A stretch of 36,246 bases of DNA, taken from assembly GCA_900540935.1 (NCBI GenBank), contig UQHW01000022.1:1-36246 (forward strand). The letters are read 5' to 3'. The stretch comes from an uncultured Collinsella sp. Lineage in GTDB: Bacteria > Actinomycetota > Coriobacteriia > Coriobacteriales > Coriobacteriaceae. A program made the position numbers and the translations under genes. Every line of letters begins with the position of its first letter. The first letter of the stretch is position 1. Under the pieces are notes generated by a model. The model saw only the letters and a program-made list of their open reading frames with translations, searched no databases and was not told the DNA's origin. Shown here piece after piece: positions 1 to 6,687 of the stretch.

Positions 1-1
1 T

Positions 2-58
2 CGCGCCCTTGAAGTTGAACGTCAGATTGTCCAAATGCGGCCCGCGCAGCGTCGGTAG
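2..58 (+). CDS. possible 3' end of an upstream gene (partial)
   Basis: One frame enters from the left edge and reads RALEVERQIVQMRPAQRR before a TAG stop at 56-58. The composition is plausible for a charged helical C-terminus, and a hairpin follows at once. The opposite strand is also open here, so the assignment is weak. No family can be recognised from 18 residues. Confidence 0.25.
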   Translation, partial: RALEVERQIVQMRPAQRR

Positions 59-88
59 GTTACGGCGTTTGGTAAAACGCCGTAACTC
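59..88. terminator. hairpin after lacC, possible terminator between convergent genes
   Basis: Inverted repeat GTTACGGCGTTT / AAAACGCCGTAAC with a short loop, 13 bases beyond the lacC stop. It has no clear U-tract on either side, so a terminator role is likely from position only. Confidence 0.45.
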
Positions 89-100
89 GACGCCGTAACT

Positions 101-1036
101 CTAAAGCTCCGTTACTTCAACGTTGTTGTAGATCTCGTCCCAGCGGTCCATGACCAGGTGGCCGGTCTTGGGATCCATGGCGTTGAGCTTACCGCAGGTA
201 TTGGCGGTCTTGAGCACGGTGACGTCGTCGGCACCAGCAGCAATGGCATGCGCAAAACCGGCGATGGTCGAGTCACCGGAACCCGTCGCGTTCACAGCCG
301 CAATCGCAGGCGTCTTGGCGCGGAACGCGCGGCCCTCATGGAAGCCCACCGAACCGGCAGCGCCCATCGAAACGACAACCCAGGGGATACCGGCAAAACG
401 GTCATCGGCGGCAAGCGCCTCGCGCAGGGCATCGACATCATCGGTCGTAAAGGACGTACCCAGCAGGCCGTTAATCTCGGTCAGGTTGGGCTTTACGAGC
501 TCAGGCTTAGCGTCGGACTCCAGCGCGGCCTCCAGCGATGCACCCGAGGTATCGAGCAGCACCTTGGCGCCCGCCTCCTCAGCGATCTTGACGAGCTCGG
601 CATAGTAGCCGGCATCGACGCCACGCGGCAGCGAGCCCGAAAGCGTCACAACGTCCGCCTTCGCTGCAAGCTCGGCAAACTTGGCCGTAAAGGCCTCGAG
701 CTCGGCCGGGGCGATCTGCGGGCCGCTCTCCAGCAGCTCGGTCTGATTGCCCTCGTGCAGAATATTCAAGCAAATGCGCGTCTCACCGGCGATGGGCACA
801 AAGTCGTTCTTGACGCCATCGGCATCCATGAGCTCGGCCATATAGGCACCCATGTGGCCGCCGAGCAGACCGGTCGCGAGCACGTCGTCGCCCAGCTGCA
901 GCAGCACGCGGCTCACGTTGAGGCCCTTACCGCCAGCGGTCTTTTCGGGCGTCACACGGTTAACATCGTCGATGATTAACTTGTCGAGCTGATAGCGCGT
1001 ATCAATCGACGGGTTCATGGTAACGGTCAGAATCAT
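101..1036 (-). CDS. lacC: tagatose-6-phosphate kinase (PfkB family), copy 1
   Basis: ATP-dependent sugar-phosphate kinase of the PfkB/ribokinase superfamily, 1-phosphofructokinase/LacC branch; in this context it should phosphorylate tagatose-6-phosphate to tagatose-1,6-bisphosphate in the cytoplasm. The protein (311 aa) opens MILTVTMNPSIDTRYQ, the family's N-terminal strand, carries GGKGLNVSR in the first third and the C-terminal signature NATGSGDST, whose Asp is the catalytic base. An in-frame start at 1078 is possible, but the ATG at 1036 has a good AGGAG just upstream and matches the family start. It is the last gene of lacA-lacB-lacX-lacC, 53 bases after lacX. A close second copy lies at 26233-27168. 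A 1-phosphofructokinase role cannot be excluded by sequence alone, but the lacAB linkage favours LacC. Confidence 0.9.
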   Translation of the reverse strand: MILTVTMNPSIDTRYQLDKLIIDDVNRVTPEKTAGGKGLNVSRVLLQLGDDVLATGLLGGHMGAYMAELMDADGVKNDFVPIAGETRICLNILHEGNQTELLESGPQIAPAELEAFTAKFAELAAKADVVTLSGSLPRGVDAGYYAELVKIAEEAGAKVLLDTSGASLEAALESDAKPELVKPNLTEINGLLGTSFTTDDVDALREALAADDRFAGIPWVVVSMGAAGSVGFHEGRAFRAKTPAIAAVNATGSGDSTIAGFAHAIAAGADDVTVLKTANTCGKLNAMDPKTGHLVMDRWDEIYNNVEVTEL

Positions 1037-1089
1037 ATTGAACTCCTGTTCCGGGGCGGCATAACCCGCCCCAAACATACGATAGCTCG

Positions 1090-1971
1090 TTAAAGGATCT
1101 CGATCTCAAAGCCGCGGGTAACGGTCTCCCCCGGCTTGGCCACCAGGCAGCCGCGCTTGTGCTCCAGAATATCGTCCTCGTCGGAGCAGGTGGACAGGCC
1201 GCCCCACGGTTCCACGGCCACAAAGTCACCCTCGGGCTTGCTCCACACAATCAGGTACGGCATATCGGGAAACGTCAGGCGCACGCCCTTGTCCTCGGTC
1301 TTCTTGGTCAGCGTAACCACGCGGCTCTCGAGCACGTCAAAGATGGTCTCCGCGAAGTCAAAGAGTTCGTGGGTCAGCGGCAGGTCATGGCCAACCATCG
1401 GGTTCTTGCTGCGATGCTCAACATCAATCAGGCCCGTCGAGGGAACGGCAGTACAGAGCTCGGCGGCCTCGCGCTGCTCAAAACGGAGCTCGTAGTCGTC
1501 ATAGGACTCGCCCTCATCAAGCGGGCACTTAAAGCCAGGGTGACCGCCCACAAAGAACGGCATGTCCTCGGTGCCCTCATTGGTCACCTCGTACGACACG
1601 GCCACCTTTTCCGAATCAATCGTGTAACGAGCAACGATCTTAAACGGATACGGGTACTGCTCGAGCAACTCGGCATGGTCGGCGGAGCTTAGGCTCAGCG
1701 CGACCATGTTGTCGCCCTGCTCCTCGAGCTTCCAGTCCTGTTTGCGAGCAAAGCCGTGACGGGCAAGCTTGACCTCGCGGCCGCCCATGGTCATTGCGCG
1801 ACCGTCACGAAGGCCACCGCAGATCGGGAAACAAATGGGCGCCTGGCCCGACCAGACCGCCGGATCACCCTGCCACAGGTACTCACGGCCGTTGGCCGCA
1901 ATAGAAGTGAACGACCCGCCCGCCGTGCTCAACGCAATGCGGACAGAGCCGTTATCAAGAACAAACTCCAT
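1090..1971 (-). CDS. lacX: aldose 1-epimerase family protein (LacX-like), copy 1
   Basis: Member of the galactose-mutarotase-like superfamily, LacX branch, which accompanies lac tagatose-pathway operons. It probably interconverts anomers of a hexose or hexose phosphate; the exact substrate is not established. Visible features are the N-terminal WQGDPAVWSGQAPICFP segment, GGHPGFKCPL in the middle (the family's conserved His region) and VAVEPWGGLSTCSDE near the end, which supplies the catalytic acidic region. Length is 293 aa from the ATG at 1971. I prefer this over 1989 because AGGAG lies nine bases before it and would be inside the coding region otherwise. It sits between lacB and lacC and has a paralogue at 27228-28109, also beside a lacC copy. 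Confidence 0.85.
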   Translation of the reverse strand: MEFVLDNGSVRIALSTAGGSFTSIAANGREYLWQGDPAVWSGQAPICFPICGGLRDGRAMTMGGREVKLARHGFARKQDWKLEEQGDNMVALSLSSADHAELLEQYPYPFKIVARYTIDSEKVAVSYEVTNEGTEDMPFFVGGHPGFKCPLDEGESYDDYELRFEQREAAELCTAVPSTGLIDVEHRSKNPMVGHDLPLTHELFDFAETIFDVLESRVVTLTKKTEDKGVRLTFPDMPYLIVWSKPEGDFVAVEPWGGLSTCSDEDDILEHKRGCLVAKPGETVTRGFEIEIL

Positions 1972-1989
1972 GGGAATCTTCTCCTTCAC

Positions 1990-2174
1990 ATATCATCTCG
2001 CACGATCCATTGTGAACGTCGTGCCTTTAGCAGAAAGGTAATGAGGCAGCGCCGCAAACAAAAGAACAATGCACGTCCAGCCCGCTGGGCCAATTGGGCT
2101 GATAGCAAACCGGCCCGCGCCCCATCACAGAAACGCGAGCCGTCAACGGACTAGTTAATTACGCCGGATACCCG
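1990..2174. other. lacB-lacX intergenic spacer with small hairpin
   Basis: About 200 bases separate lacB from lacX. A small dyad CAGCCC / GGGCTG occurs at 2078-2101. I see no convincing promoter, so read-through from lacAB is likely; the spacer could modulate the lacX-lacC level. Confidence 0.35.
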
Positions 2175-2699
2175 CTAATCGTGGTATTCGCCGCGGTCCC
2201 ACTTCTCCAGGAACTCGTCAAAGAAGTGCGGGTCAGCCTGAGCCTCGGCGTCGGCCTTGTTGCAGGCATCGATCTTGGCGATCAGGGCATCGTGCTCTGG
2301 GGTCTTCTCGTAGGGCTCCTCCAGGAAGGCAAGCATGATATCGGCCATCAGGAACTCGCCGGTGATCTTGCCGCCAAAGCCCACGATGTTGGCGTTGAGC
2401 TCGCGACGGGCATACAGGGCAGAGGTCATGTCGCGGACCAGGGCGCAGCGGGCGCCGGGAACCTTGTTGACGGCGTTGGTGATGCCGATGCCGGTGCCGC
2501 ACAGGGCCACGCCAAAGTCGGCCTTGCCGCTGGCAACAGCCTCGCCCACGGCCTTACCGTAGATGGGATAGTGCGTACGGGTGTGGCTGTAGGTGCCGCA
2601 GTCGAGCACCTTGTAGCCAGCCTGCTCCAGGCGGTCGGCCAGATAGATCTTCTCGTCCGTAACGATATGGTCGCAACCGATTGCGATGGTCTTCTTCAT
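2175..2699 (-). CDS. lacB: galactose-6-phosphate isomerase subunit LacB
   Basis: RpiB/LacAB-family sugar-phosphate isomerase subunit. With LacA it converts D-galactose-6-phosphate to D-tagatose-6-phosphate in the cytoplasm. The protein (174 aa, against about 171 for known LacB) opens MKKTIAIGCDHIVTDEK, followed by the family signatures GVALCGTGIGITNAVNKVPG around residues 63-82, RCALVRDMTSALYARRELNANIVGFGG. The Cys-Gly-Thr-Gly-x-Gly segment is the catalytic/phosphate-binding loop of the family. The start has a good SD (AAAGGACG) just upstream. It lies 63 bases downstream of lacA in the same operon. Both subunits are needed for activity in characterised LacAB systems. The assignment is firm. 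Confidence 0.95.
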   Translation of the reverse strand: MKKTIAIGCDHIVTDEKIYLADRLEQAGYKVLDCGTYSHTRTHYPIYGKAVGEAVASGKADFGVALCGTGIGITNAVNKVPGARCALVRDMTSALYARRELNANIVGFGGKITGEFLMADIMLAFLEEPYEKTPEHDALIAKIDACNKADAEAQADPHFFDEFLEKWDRGEYHD

Positions 2700-2762
2700 C
2701 AGAACGTCCTTTCGTCTGAATTCACAAGTTGAGGTAGAAGTTCGAGTTCTCGGTGGCTCTCG

Positions 2763-3191
2763 TTAGGCCATCTTGTTGAGCATGTCGACACGGATCTGGT
2801 GACGGCCGCCGGCGTACTGGGCGCGCAGGAACTCGCGAGCGATCTTCTTGGCGACCTCGGTGCCCACAACGCCCGGGCCCATGGTGACCATGCGCGAGCC
2901 GTTGTGCTCGCGGGTCATGTAGGCGGAACGCTCGTCGGAAATGTTGGCGACGACCATACCCTTAATCTTGACGGCGGCCATATAGGAGCCGACGCCGTAC
3001 TTATCGAATGCGAAGCCCTGGGAATCCTTGTGCTCCAGCAGGTCCTTGGCAACGGCGGTCGCGGAATCGACAAAGTCCGCGGCAGGGGTCTCGGAATAGT
3101 CGACGACCTCGTGACCGTCGGCGATGAGCATCTCCTTGATGGACTCCTTCATCGACATACCGTCGGCATCGGAAGCGATTACAACCCTCAT
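2763..3191 (-). CDS. lacA: galactose-6-phosphate isomerase subunit LacA
   Basis: Second subunit of the LacAB isomerase, 142 aa, exactly the usual LacA length. It opens MRVVIASDADGMSMKESIKE and keeps the LacA hallmarks: DYSETPAADFVDSA, FDKYGVGSYMAAVKIKGMVVANISDERSAYMTREHNGSRMVTMG. As in other LacA proteins, the loop that carries the catalytic Cys in LacB reads DKYGVG, so LacA depends on LacB. It is the first gene of the lacABXC operon; AGGAGGAT lies just before the ATG. The promoter is in 3192-3400, where two TGTTC/GAACA dyads probably bind the DeoR regulator encoded at 21176-21940. Confidence 0.95.
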   Translation of the reverse strand: MRVVIASDADGMSMKESIKEMLIADGHEVVDYSETPAADFVDSATAVAKDLLEHKDSQGFAFDKYGVGSYMAAVKIKGMVVANISDERSAYMTREHNGSRMVTMGPGVVGTEVAKKIAREFLRAQYAGGRHQIRVDMLNKMA

Positions 3192-3285
3192 GACATCCTC
3201 CTTGAGAGATACGCAGGTGCGTAGTTTCTGTTTGGAAGTGTTGAATCGCGTTCAGGTCCGGGCATCTGAATGTGCGGTTCTTCAC

Positions 3286-3305
3286 TGTTCATGTTTATTT
3301 GAACA
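3286..3305. promoter_or_regulatory. putative LacR (DeoR-type) operator upstream of lacA
   Basis: TGTTCA-N8-TGAACA inverted repeat. Read on the minus strand it is TTCAAA-N7-GAACA, the form also found upstream of lacF (5197-5214) and of the DeoR gene (21974-21991). It lies about 95 bases upstream of the lacA start. Binding by that DeoR protein is inferred. Confidence 0.55.
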
Positions 3306-3341
3306 CATTCGAACAGTAACTGCAACAACTATTTGTTTATC

Positions 3342-3361
3342 TTTGTTCTTTTTTGAACAAA
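3342..3361. promoter_or_regulatory. second operator-like palindrome upstream of lacA
   Basis: Perfect 20-base palindrome with arms TTTGTTC and GAACAAA around six T. It is about 40 bases further upstream than the first dyad. Paired sites are typical of DeoR-family repression. The rest of 3192-3500 holds the lacA promoter region and a terminator. Confidence 0.5.
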
Positions 3362-3431
3362 TACCGTTTACGGATGATTGCTGACCGTTTGGGTTCAGGG
3401 AATGCCCGGCTTGTCACGTATTCAACAAACA

Positions 3432-3472
3432 AAAAGGGCGGCCGAGAACGCATCTCGGCCGCCCTTCTTACG
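3432..3472 (-). terminator. rho-independent terminator of the 3501-4472 gene
   Basis: Strong stem GGGCGGCCGAGA / TCTCGGCCGCCC with a short loop. On the minus strand it is followed by a T-rich run, 29 bases after the stop of the membrane-protein gene. Confidence 0.85.
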
Positions 3473-3500
3473 GTTGGTTTTCCAAAGATCGCTTTGCCGC

Positions 3501-4472
3501 CTACTCAGACTGCCCACCCTTTTTGGCGTGCTTGGACGGAGCACCCAGAAAGCGGCCCGTCAAATAGTTCGCCGGGCCGGAAATATCGATCCCCAGCAGC
3601 ACGTGTCCTAGCCATAGGAACGCCACGAGCACCAGCAGCGGGATAACGCACGAGGTTACGATCATCACGATGACGCCTTCGATAAGGTCGGTCACCTGCT
3701 GCACGATCTCGTCGGTCATCTGCTTGGCACCACTGGTTACCGACGTGACCAGGCTTGAGGCACCGTCGGCAAGCTGCTCAAGCACGTTCTTGGACTCTGT
3801 GGACTCGGTCTTTTTCTTGCTTGCTTTGGAGCTATCACTATTTGCCGTACCCGCAGCGTCGGCCGCCTTTTGCTCGGCCGCTTCGATGCTCACTCGATAC
3901 GTTTCGTCGACCTTTTGCGACACCCATACGCTTGCAGGCACCAACGCCATGCCGATCGTGGCGACCACCAGCACGCGAGTCGCCACGCGGCGCAGGACGG
4001 CGCTCGTGCTCCAGCGCCCGTGAATGCCGAGCGACACCGCAAGGAGCACCAGCGCAAACGGGATCAGGATGCCCAGGCCAACCGACCACAAAATGGTCAG
4101 CAGGTATTTCTCGAGGTAGAGCACGGCAAGCACGATGCCCAAGTTACCCGAAAGCTGCGCGAGCTGCTCGGCAACCGGCGTTCCCGTATCGCCCGGCAGC
4201 GCAGTGATACCCGCAGATAGGGCGACGCACGAGGTCGTGAGCGCCAAAACATTGCCCTTCTTTTGATCGATGACCTCGATGGTGGAGTCCCAAGTCTTGG
4301 TATCGGCGAAATGCGGACGAGCTACAAAGCCCGACAGCAGCGCCAGCACCACGAGCGCAACGATAAAGCCAATCTGCAGCTTTTTGTTTGCGCACACGAC
4401 ATCGGACAGACTGGGCTGCAGCTCGGTTACCGTCGTGTGCTCGGTTATCTGGACAGGACGCCCATGAGCCAT
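3501..4472 (-). CDS. multi-pass membrane protein of unknown function
   Basis: I do not recognise the family. The 323-aa protein has a polar N-terminus, a hydrophobic segment near residues 34-54 (IGFIVALVVLALLSGFVA), further hydrophobic stretches near 108-150 (LGIVLAVLYLEKYLLTILW and GLGILIPFALVLLAVSLGI) and about 168-185 (VLVVATIGMALVPASVWV). A polar, Ala/Lys/Ser-rich region about 60 residues long follows (AADAAGTANSDSSKASKKKTE). A final pair of hydrophobic segments (VIVMIVTSCVIPLLVLVAFLWLGHVLLG) ends the membrane part, with a basic tail. The SD is weak. It stands alone between the lacABXC operon and lacF with its own terminator, so a link to lactose use is only positional. Confidence 0.7.
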   Translation of the reverse strand: MAHGRPVQITEHTTVTELQPSLSDVVCANKKLQIGFIVALVVLALLSGFVARPHFADTKTWDSTIEVIDQKKGNVLALTTSCVALSAGITALPGDTGTPVAEQLAQLSGNLGIVLAVLYLEKYLLTILWSVGLGILIPFALVLLAVSLGIHGRWSTSAVLRRVATRVLVVATIGMALVPASVWVSQKVDETYRVSIEAAEQKAADAAGTANSDSSKASKKKTESTESKNVLEQLADGASSLVTSVTSGAKQMTDEIVQQVTDLIEGVIVMIVTSCVIPLLVLVAFLWLGHVLLGIDISGPANYLTGRFLGAPSKHAKKGGQSE

Positions 4473-4630
4473 CTCGTGCGCGTCTCTTTTTTGTATTGAC
4501 CCGTTATCCGGTATTTGGATACCTCCTCAGTCCGGGGCTTAATGCGAAAGGAAGTATACCCACCGAGCAAAAAACGAACGGGAAGACGAACAGAGCGCAC
4601 CAAGACTGTCCCCAATGACTATCTCCGGAT

Positions 4631-4699
4631 GAGTTGCGGTGGAATAGGGATTGTTTTGCGCCCGTCGGCCCCTATTCAGTCCCTATTTCACCGCAACTT
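4631..4699. repeat. long imperfect inverted repeat
   Basis: Left arm 4631-4653 starts GAGTTGCGGTGGAATAGGG; right arm 4677-4699 is CAGTCCCTATTTCACCGCAA plus CTT. The few mismatches are mostly G-U compatible. The loop is 23 bases. It lacks a U-tract and lies beyond the lacF terminator; a mobile-element (REP/MITE-like) remnant is likely. Confidence 0.55.
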
Positions 4700-4711
4700 G
4701 GAGGAGGACAG

Positions 4712-4746
4712 AAAAAGCCCTGCCGCGGGTAGCGGCAGAGCTTTTG
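4712..4746 (-). terminator. rho-independent terminator of lacF
   Basis: Stem CTGCCGC / GCGGCAG extended by AGC..GCT pairs. It is followed on the minus strand by a run of T, 27 bases past the lacF stop. Confidence 0.85.
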
Positions 4747-4772
4747 GAAGGGGACTTGGTTGTGAGGGCTCG

Positions 4773-5111
4773 TTAGGCGAGCTTGGCCTCGAGCTCGACG
4801 ATGCGCTTGTAGGCATCGATGGTAAAGCGGGCCTGCTTCTCCAGGATCATAGTGGTCATGAGAGTGTCCTGAGCGTGAGCCATGATGAAGGTCATCTCCA
4901 TCTCGCCACCGCCGGCCTCCTGCGAAAGCAGCTTGGTCTGCGTGTCGTGGGCGCCGATAAGTGCATCGCTGGCATCCTTGTGCAGCTGTTCGGCCTTCTC
5001 AAAATCGCCCTCGCGAGCAGCATCGAGCGCTGCAAGCAGATCGGTCTGGGCGTCACCTGCGTATGCGACAATCTCGAATCCAACCATCGAGATTTCTTCT
5101 TTGGTTGCCAT
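4773..5111 (-). CDS. lacF: PTS lactose/cellobiose-family EIIA component
   Basis: Cytoplasmic EIIA of the lactose/cellobiose PTS family; it accepts phosphate from HPr and passes it to the IIB cysteine. The protein is 112 aa (family about 105-115), all helical, and contains FIMAHAQDTLMTT with phospho-acceptor His79 and the conserved metal-binding Asp82. An AAAGGAA SD precedes the ATG. It is the only IIA of this family in the window, while three IICB permeases are present (6688, 11563, 16980), so it probably serves all of them. It is downstream of, and co-directional with, the LacI gene at 5326 but has its own upstream region with a DeoR-type site and GAACGGT repeats. Confidence 0.93.
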   Translation of the reverse strand: MATKEEISMVGFEIVAYAGDAQTDLLAALDAAREGDFEKAEQLHKDASDALIGAHDTQTKLLSQEAGGGEMEMTFIMAHAQDTLMTTMILEKQARFTIDAYKRIVELEAKLA

Positions 5112-5194
5112 ATTGCGTTCCTTTCACATATGAACCAATGGAGAGCATCGCGTCCGGGCATACGCGCTGCGTTCTGTATGACAGAAACATTAAC

Positions 5195-5215
5195 ATTCAA
5201 ACAAAAAAGAACAGC
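5195..5215. promoter_or_regulatory. putative LacR (DeoR-type) operator upstream of lacF
   Basis: The 20 bases from 5195 read ATTCAAACAAAAAAGAACAG, the same TTCAAA-N7-GAACA pattern as upstream of the DeoR gene at 21972, where 17 or so of 21 positions match. It is about 85 bases upstream of lacF. Confidence 0.55.
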
Positions 5216-5236
5216 GCAAAACGCAATTTCAAGCTA

Positions 5237-5265
5237 TGAACGGTCACTTTTCGCCCGTGAACGGT
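5237..5265. promoter_or_regulatory. GAACGGT double motif upstream of lacF
   Basis: TGAACGGTCA at 5237-5246 and CGTGAACGGT at 5256-5265. They are degenerate members of the CGGTGAACGGT motif found before every PTS unit of the window (see findings). Confidence 0.45.
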
Positions 5266-5325
5266 TTTTAAACCAATCTGAACAATATCGAACACAGTTA
5301 GTGACAACCCAAACAGGACCGCACC

Positions 5326-6330
5326 CTAACGCAAATCGCGCACCGTATCGCCCTCTACGAGCACACCGGGGATCAGCATGTGCTCCACGCCAGACGCACC
5401 CCCATCGGCGCCGGCAATCTTGTCGACCGCCCACATGCCGACGCGCTTGTTGTCAAAGCGCACCGTGGTCAGGCGACGGTCGGGCACGATATCGCCCAGA
5501 CTATCGTCAACACCCGCCACGCTCACGTCCTGGGGCACGCACTTCCCGCGCGACTCGAGCCCACGGATACAGCCATATGCCATGGCATCGTTGGAGGCAT
5601 AAATGGCCGTGCAGGTCGGATCATCCGCCAGAGCCTGGCCTGCGGCATACCCGCTCTGTGCCGTCCAGTCGCCGCGCACGAGCTGCGGGGGCTCAATGCC
5701 ATGCGCGCGCAATGTCTCGCGCCAGCCTTCCTCGCGCCGCATGCCCGAAAGCGAGCGCTCGGGGCATGAGATAAAGTGCACAGTCTTGTGCCCCCTCCCC
5801 AGCAAATACTCGACCACCTGGCGCGAGCAATCGAACTGGTCGTTATCGACCGTTGAACAGAGCGGGTGCTCCAGCATGGTAACGAGCACCGTCTGCATGC
5901 CAGGTAGCGGCTCGAAGGTGCCAAAGTCCGCCGGCATGCGATTCATGATCACAACCATACCGTCCACTGGCAGTGCGCTCATGCGTGACGATGCGCTCTC
6001 GAGGGTATACGGATGCCCGTCTACTTTAGTGAGGGTGATGGCATAGCCGTGTTTGTCGGCCGCGGCGGCAAAGCCCTCCATACGGTCGAGGTTGCCGGTG
6101 CCGGTAATGTTGAACATGGCGACGCCGACGGTCTTAAACTTACCGCGGCGCAGCGATCGACCGGCAAAGTTTGGGCGATACCCCAGCTCGCGCATGGCGG
6201 CACGCACGCGTTCCTTGGTCTCGGGGCGCACGCTGGGCGAATCGTGCACGGTGCGCGAGACCGTCTGCTCCGAGACGCCCGCGAGACGCGCCACATCCTT
6301 AACGGATACCGATTTTTTAACAGCGGCCAT
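5326..6330 (-). CDS. LacI-family transcriptional regulator 1
   Basis: Sugar-responsive repressor of the LacI/GalR family, 334 aa, the usual length. The N-terminal helix-turn-helix with hinge helix is clear: VSVKDVARLAGVSEQTVSRT near residues 8-27, then RVRAAMRELGYRPN. The rest is a periplasmic-binding-like sensor domain (VGVAMFNITGTGNLDRMEGF; AIYASNDAMAYGCI; VAGVDDSLGDI). It is divergent from the IICB/lacG pair at 6688-9960, so it most likely controls that pair; two AATG-N10-CATT sites 120 bases apart in the shared promoter region fit LacI looping operators. The inducer is unknown, perhaps a phosphorylated beta-galactoside. It is similar to the LacI gene at 10300. Confidence 0.9.
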   Translation of the reverse strand: MAAVKKSVSVKDVARLAGVSEQTVSRTVHDSPSVRPETKERVRAAMRELGYRPNFAGRSLRRGKFKTVGVAMFNITGTGNLDRMEGFAAAADKHGYAITLTKVDGHPYTLESASSRMSALPVDGMVVIMNRMPADFGTFEPLPGMQTVLVTMLEHPLCSTVDNDQFDCSRQVVEYLLGRGHKTVHFISCPERSLSGMRREEGWRETLRAHGIEPPQLVRGDWTAQSGYAAGQALADDPTCTAIYASNDAMAYGCIRGLESRGKCVPQDVSVAGVDDSLGDIVPDRRLTTVRFDNKRVGMWAVDKIAGADGGASGVEHMLIPGVLVEGDTVRDLR

Positions 6331-6442
6331 AGGTCGATCTTTCTATGTCAACGATGCCATTGATGGCACCTTGCGCAGTCATTTTTACCGCCTTCAAGTA
6401 TATCCAACGCCTCCCCCACCATACGCTCACCACCCAAAACCT

Positions 6443-6453
6443 ACCGTTCACCG
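6443..6453. promoter_or_regulatory. ACCG-N3-ACCG motif, PTS unit 1
   Basis: ACCGTTCACCG, a perfect member of the recurrent motif, in the divergent region between LacI 1 and PTS IICB 1. Confidence 0.5.
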
Positions 6454-6488
6454 ACATTTTTGCTTCCCCAAACGGCTTTTGTCGACCA

Positions 6489-6626
6489 AATGTTAACGTT
6501 GCCATTGTGCAAACACAGAGCCACCGGGCGGCTCAAACGTTTACGCGTAAGGAATCGACGGTTCGCAGGCACAGGAACCACCGGTTCGCTTCTTTTTTTG
6601 TGTCACAAAATGGCAACGTCAACATT
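6489..6626. promoter_or_regulatory. paired LacI-type operators in divergent promoter region
   Basis: AATGTTAACGTTGCCATT (6489-6506) and AATGGCAACGTCAACATT (6609-6626). Each is an imperfect palindrome AATG-nn-AACGTY-nn-CATT and the two are near-reverse-complements, exactly 120 bases apart start to start. Spacing of this kind suits repression by looping. The remaining 6331-6687 region is promoter DNA without genes; TTAGGAG at about 6675-6681 is the ribosome binding site of the IICB gene. Confidence 0.6.
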
Positions 6627-6687
6627 TTGGCAACCGAAAGTCAAAAGCTACCATCGTTGCTAACCCACCGACTCTTAGGAGCATTGC

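Larger units (their letters stand above)
4473..4772. other. intergenic region with a 23-bp-arm hairpin and MITE-like word
   Basis: No gene is visible. The stretch holds the promoter region of the membrane-protein gene, the word GTCCCCAATGACTAT at 4609-4623 (also at 23433-23447 in an inverted-repeat element), the long hairpin at 4631-4699 and the lacF terminator. Confidence 0.5.

Noticed and set aside
4515..5774. Plus-strand frame of 419 codons covering lacF and the LacI 3' end
   Set aside because: It runs across a terminator, a promoter region and two clear minus-strand genes, and its sequence is Arg-rich and motif-free.
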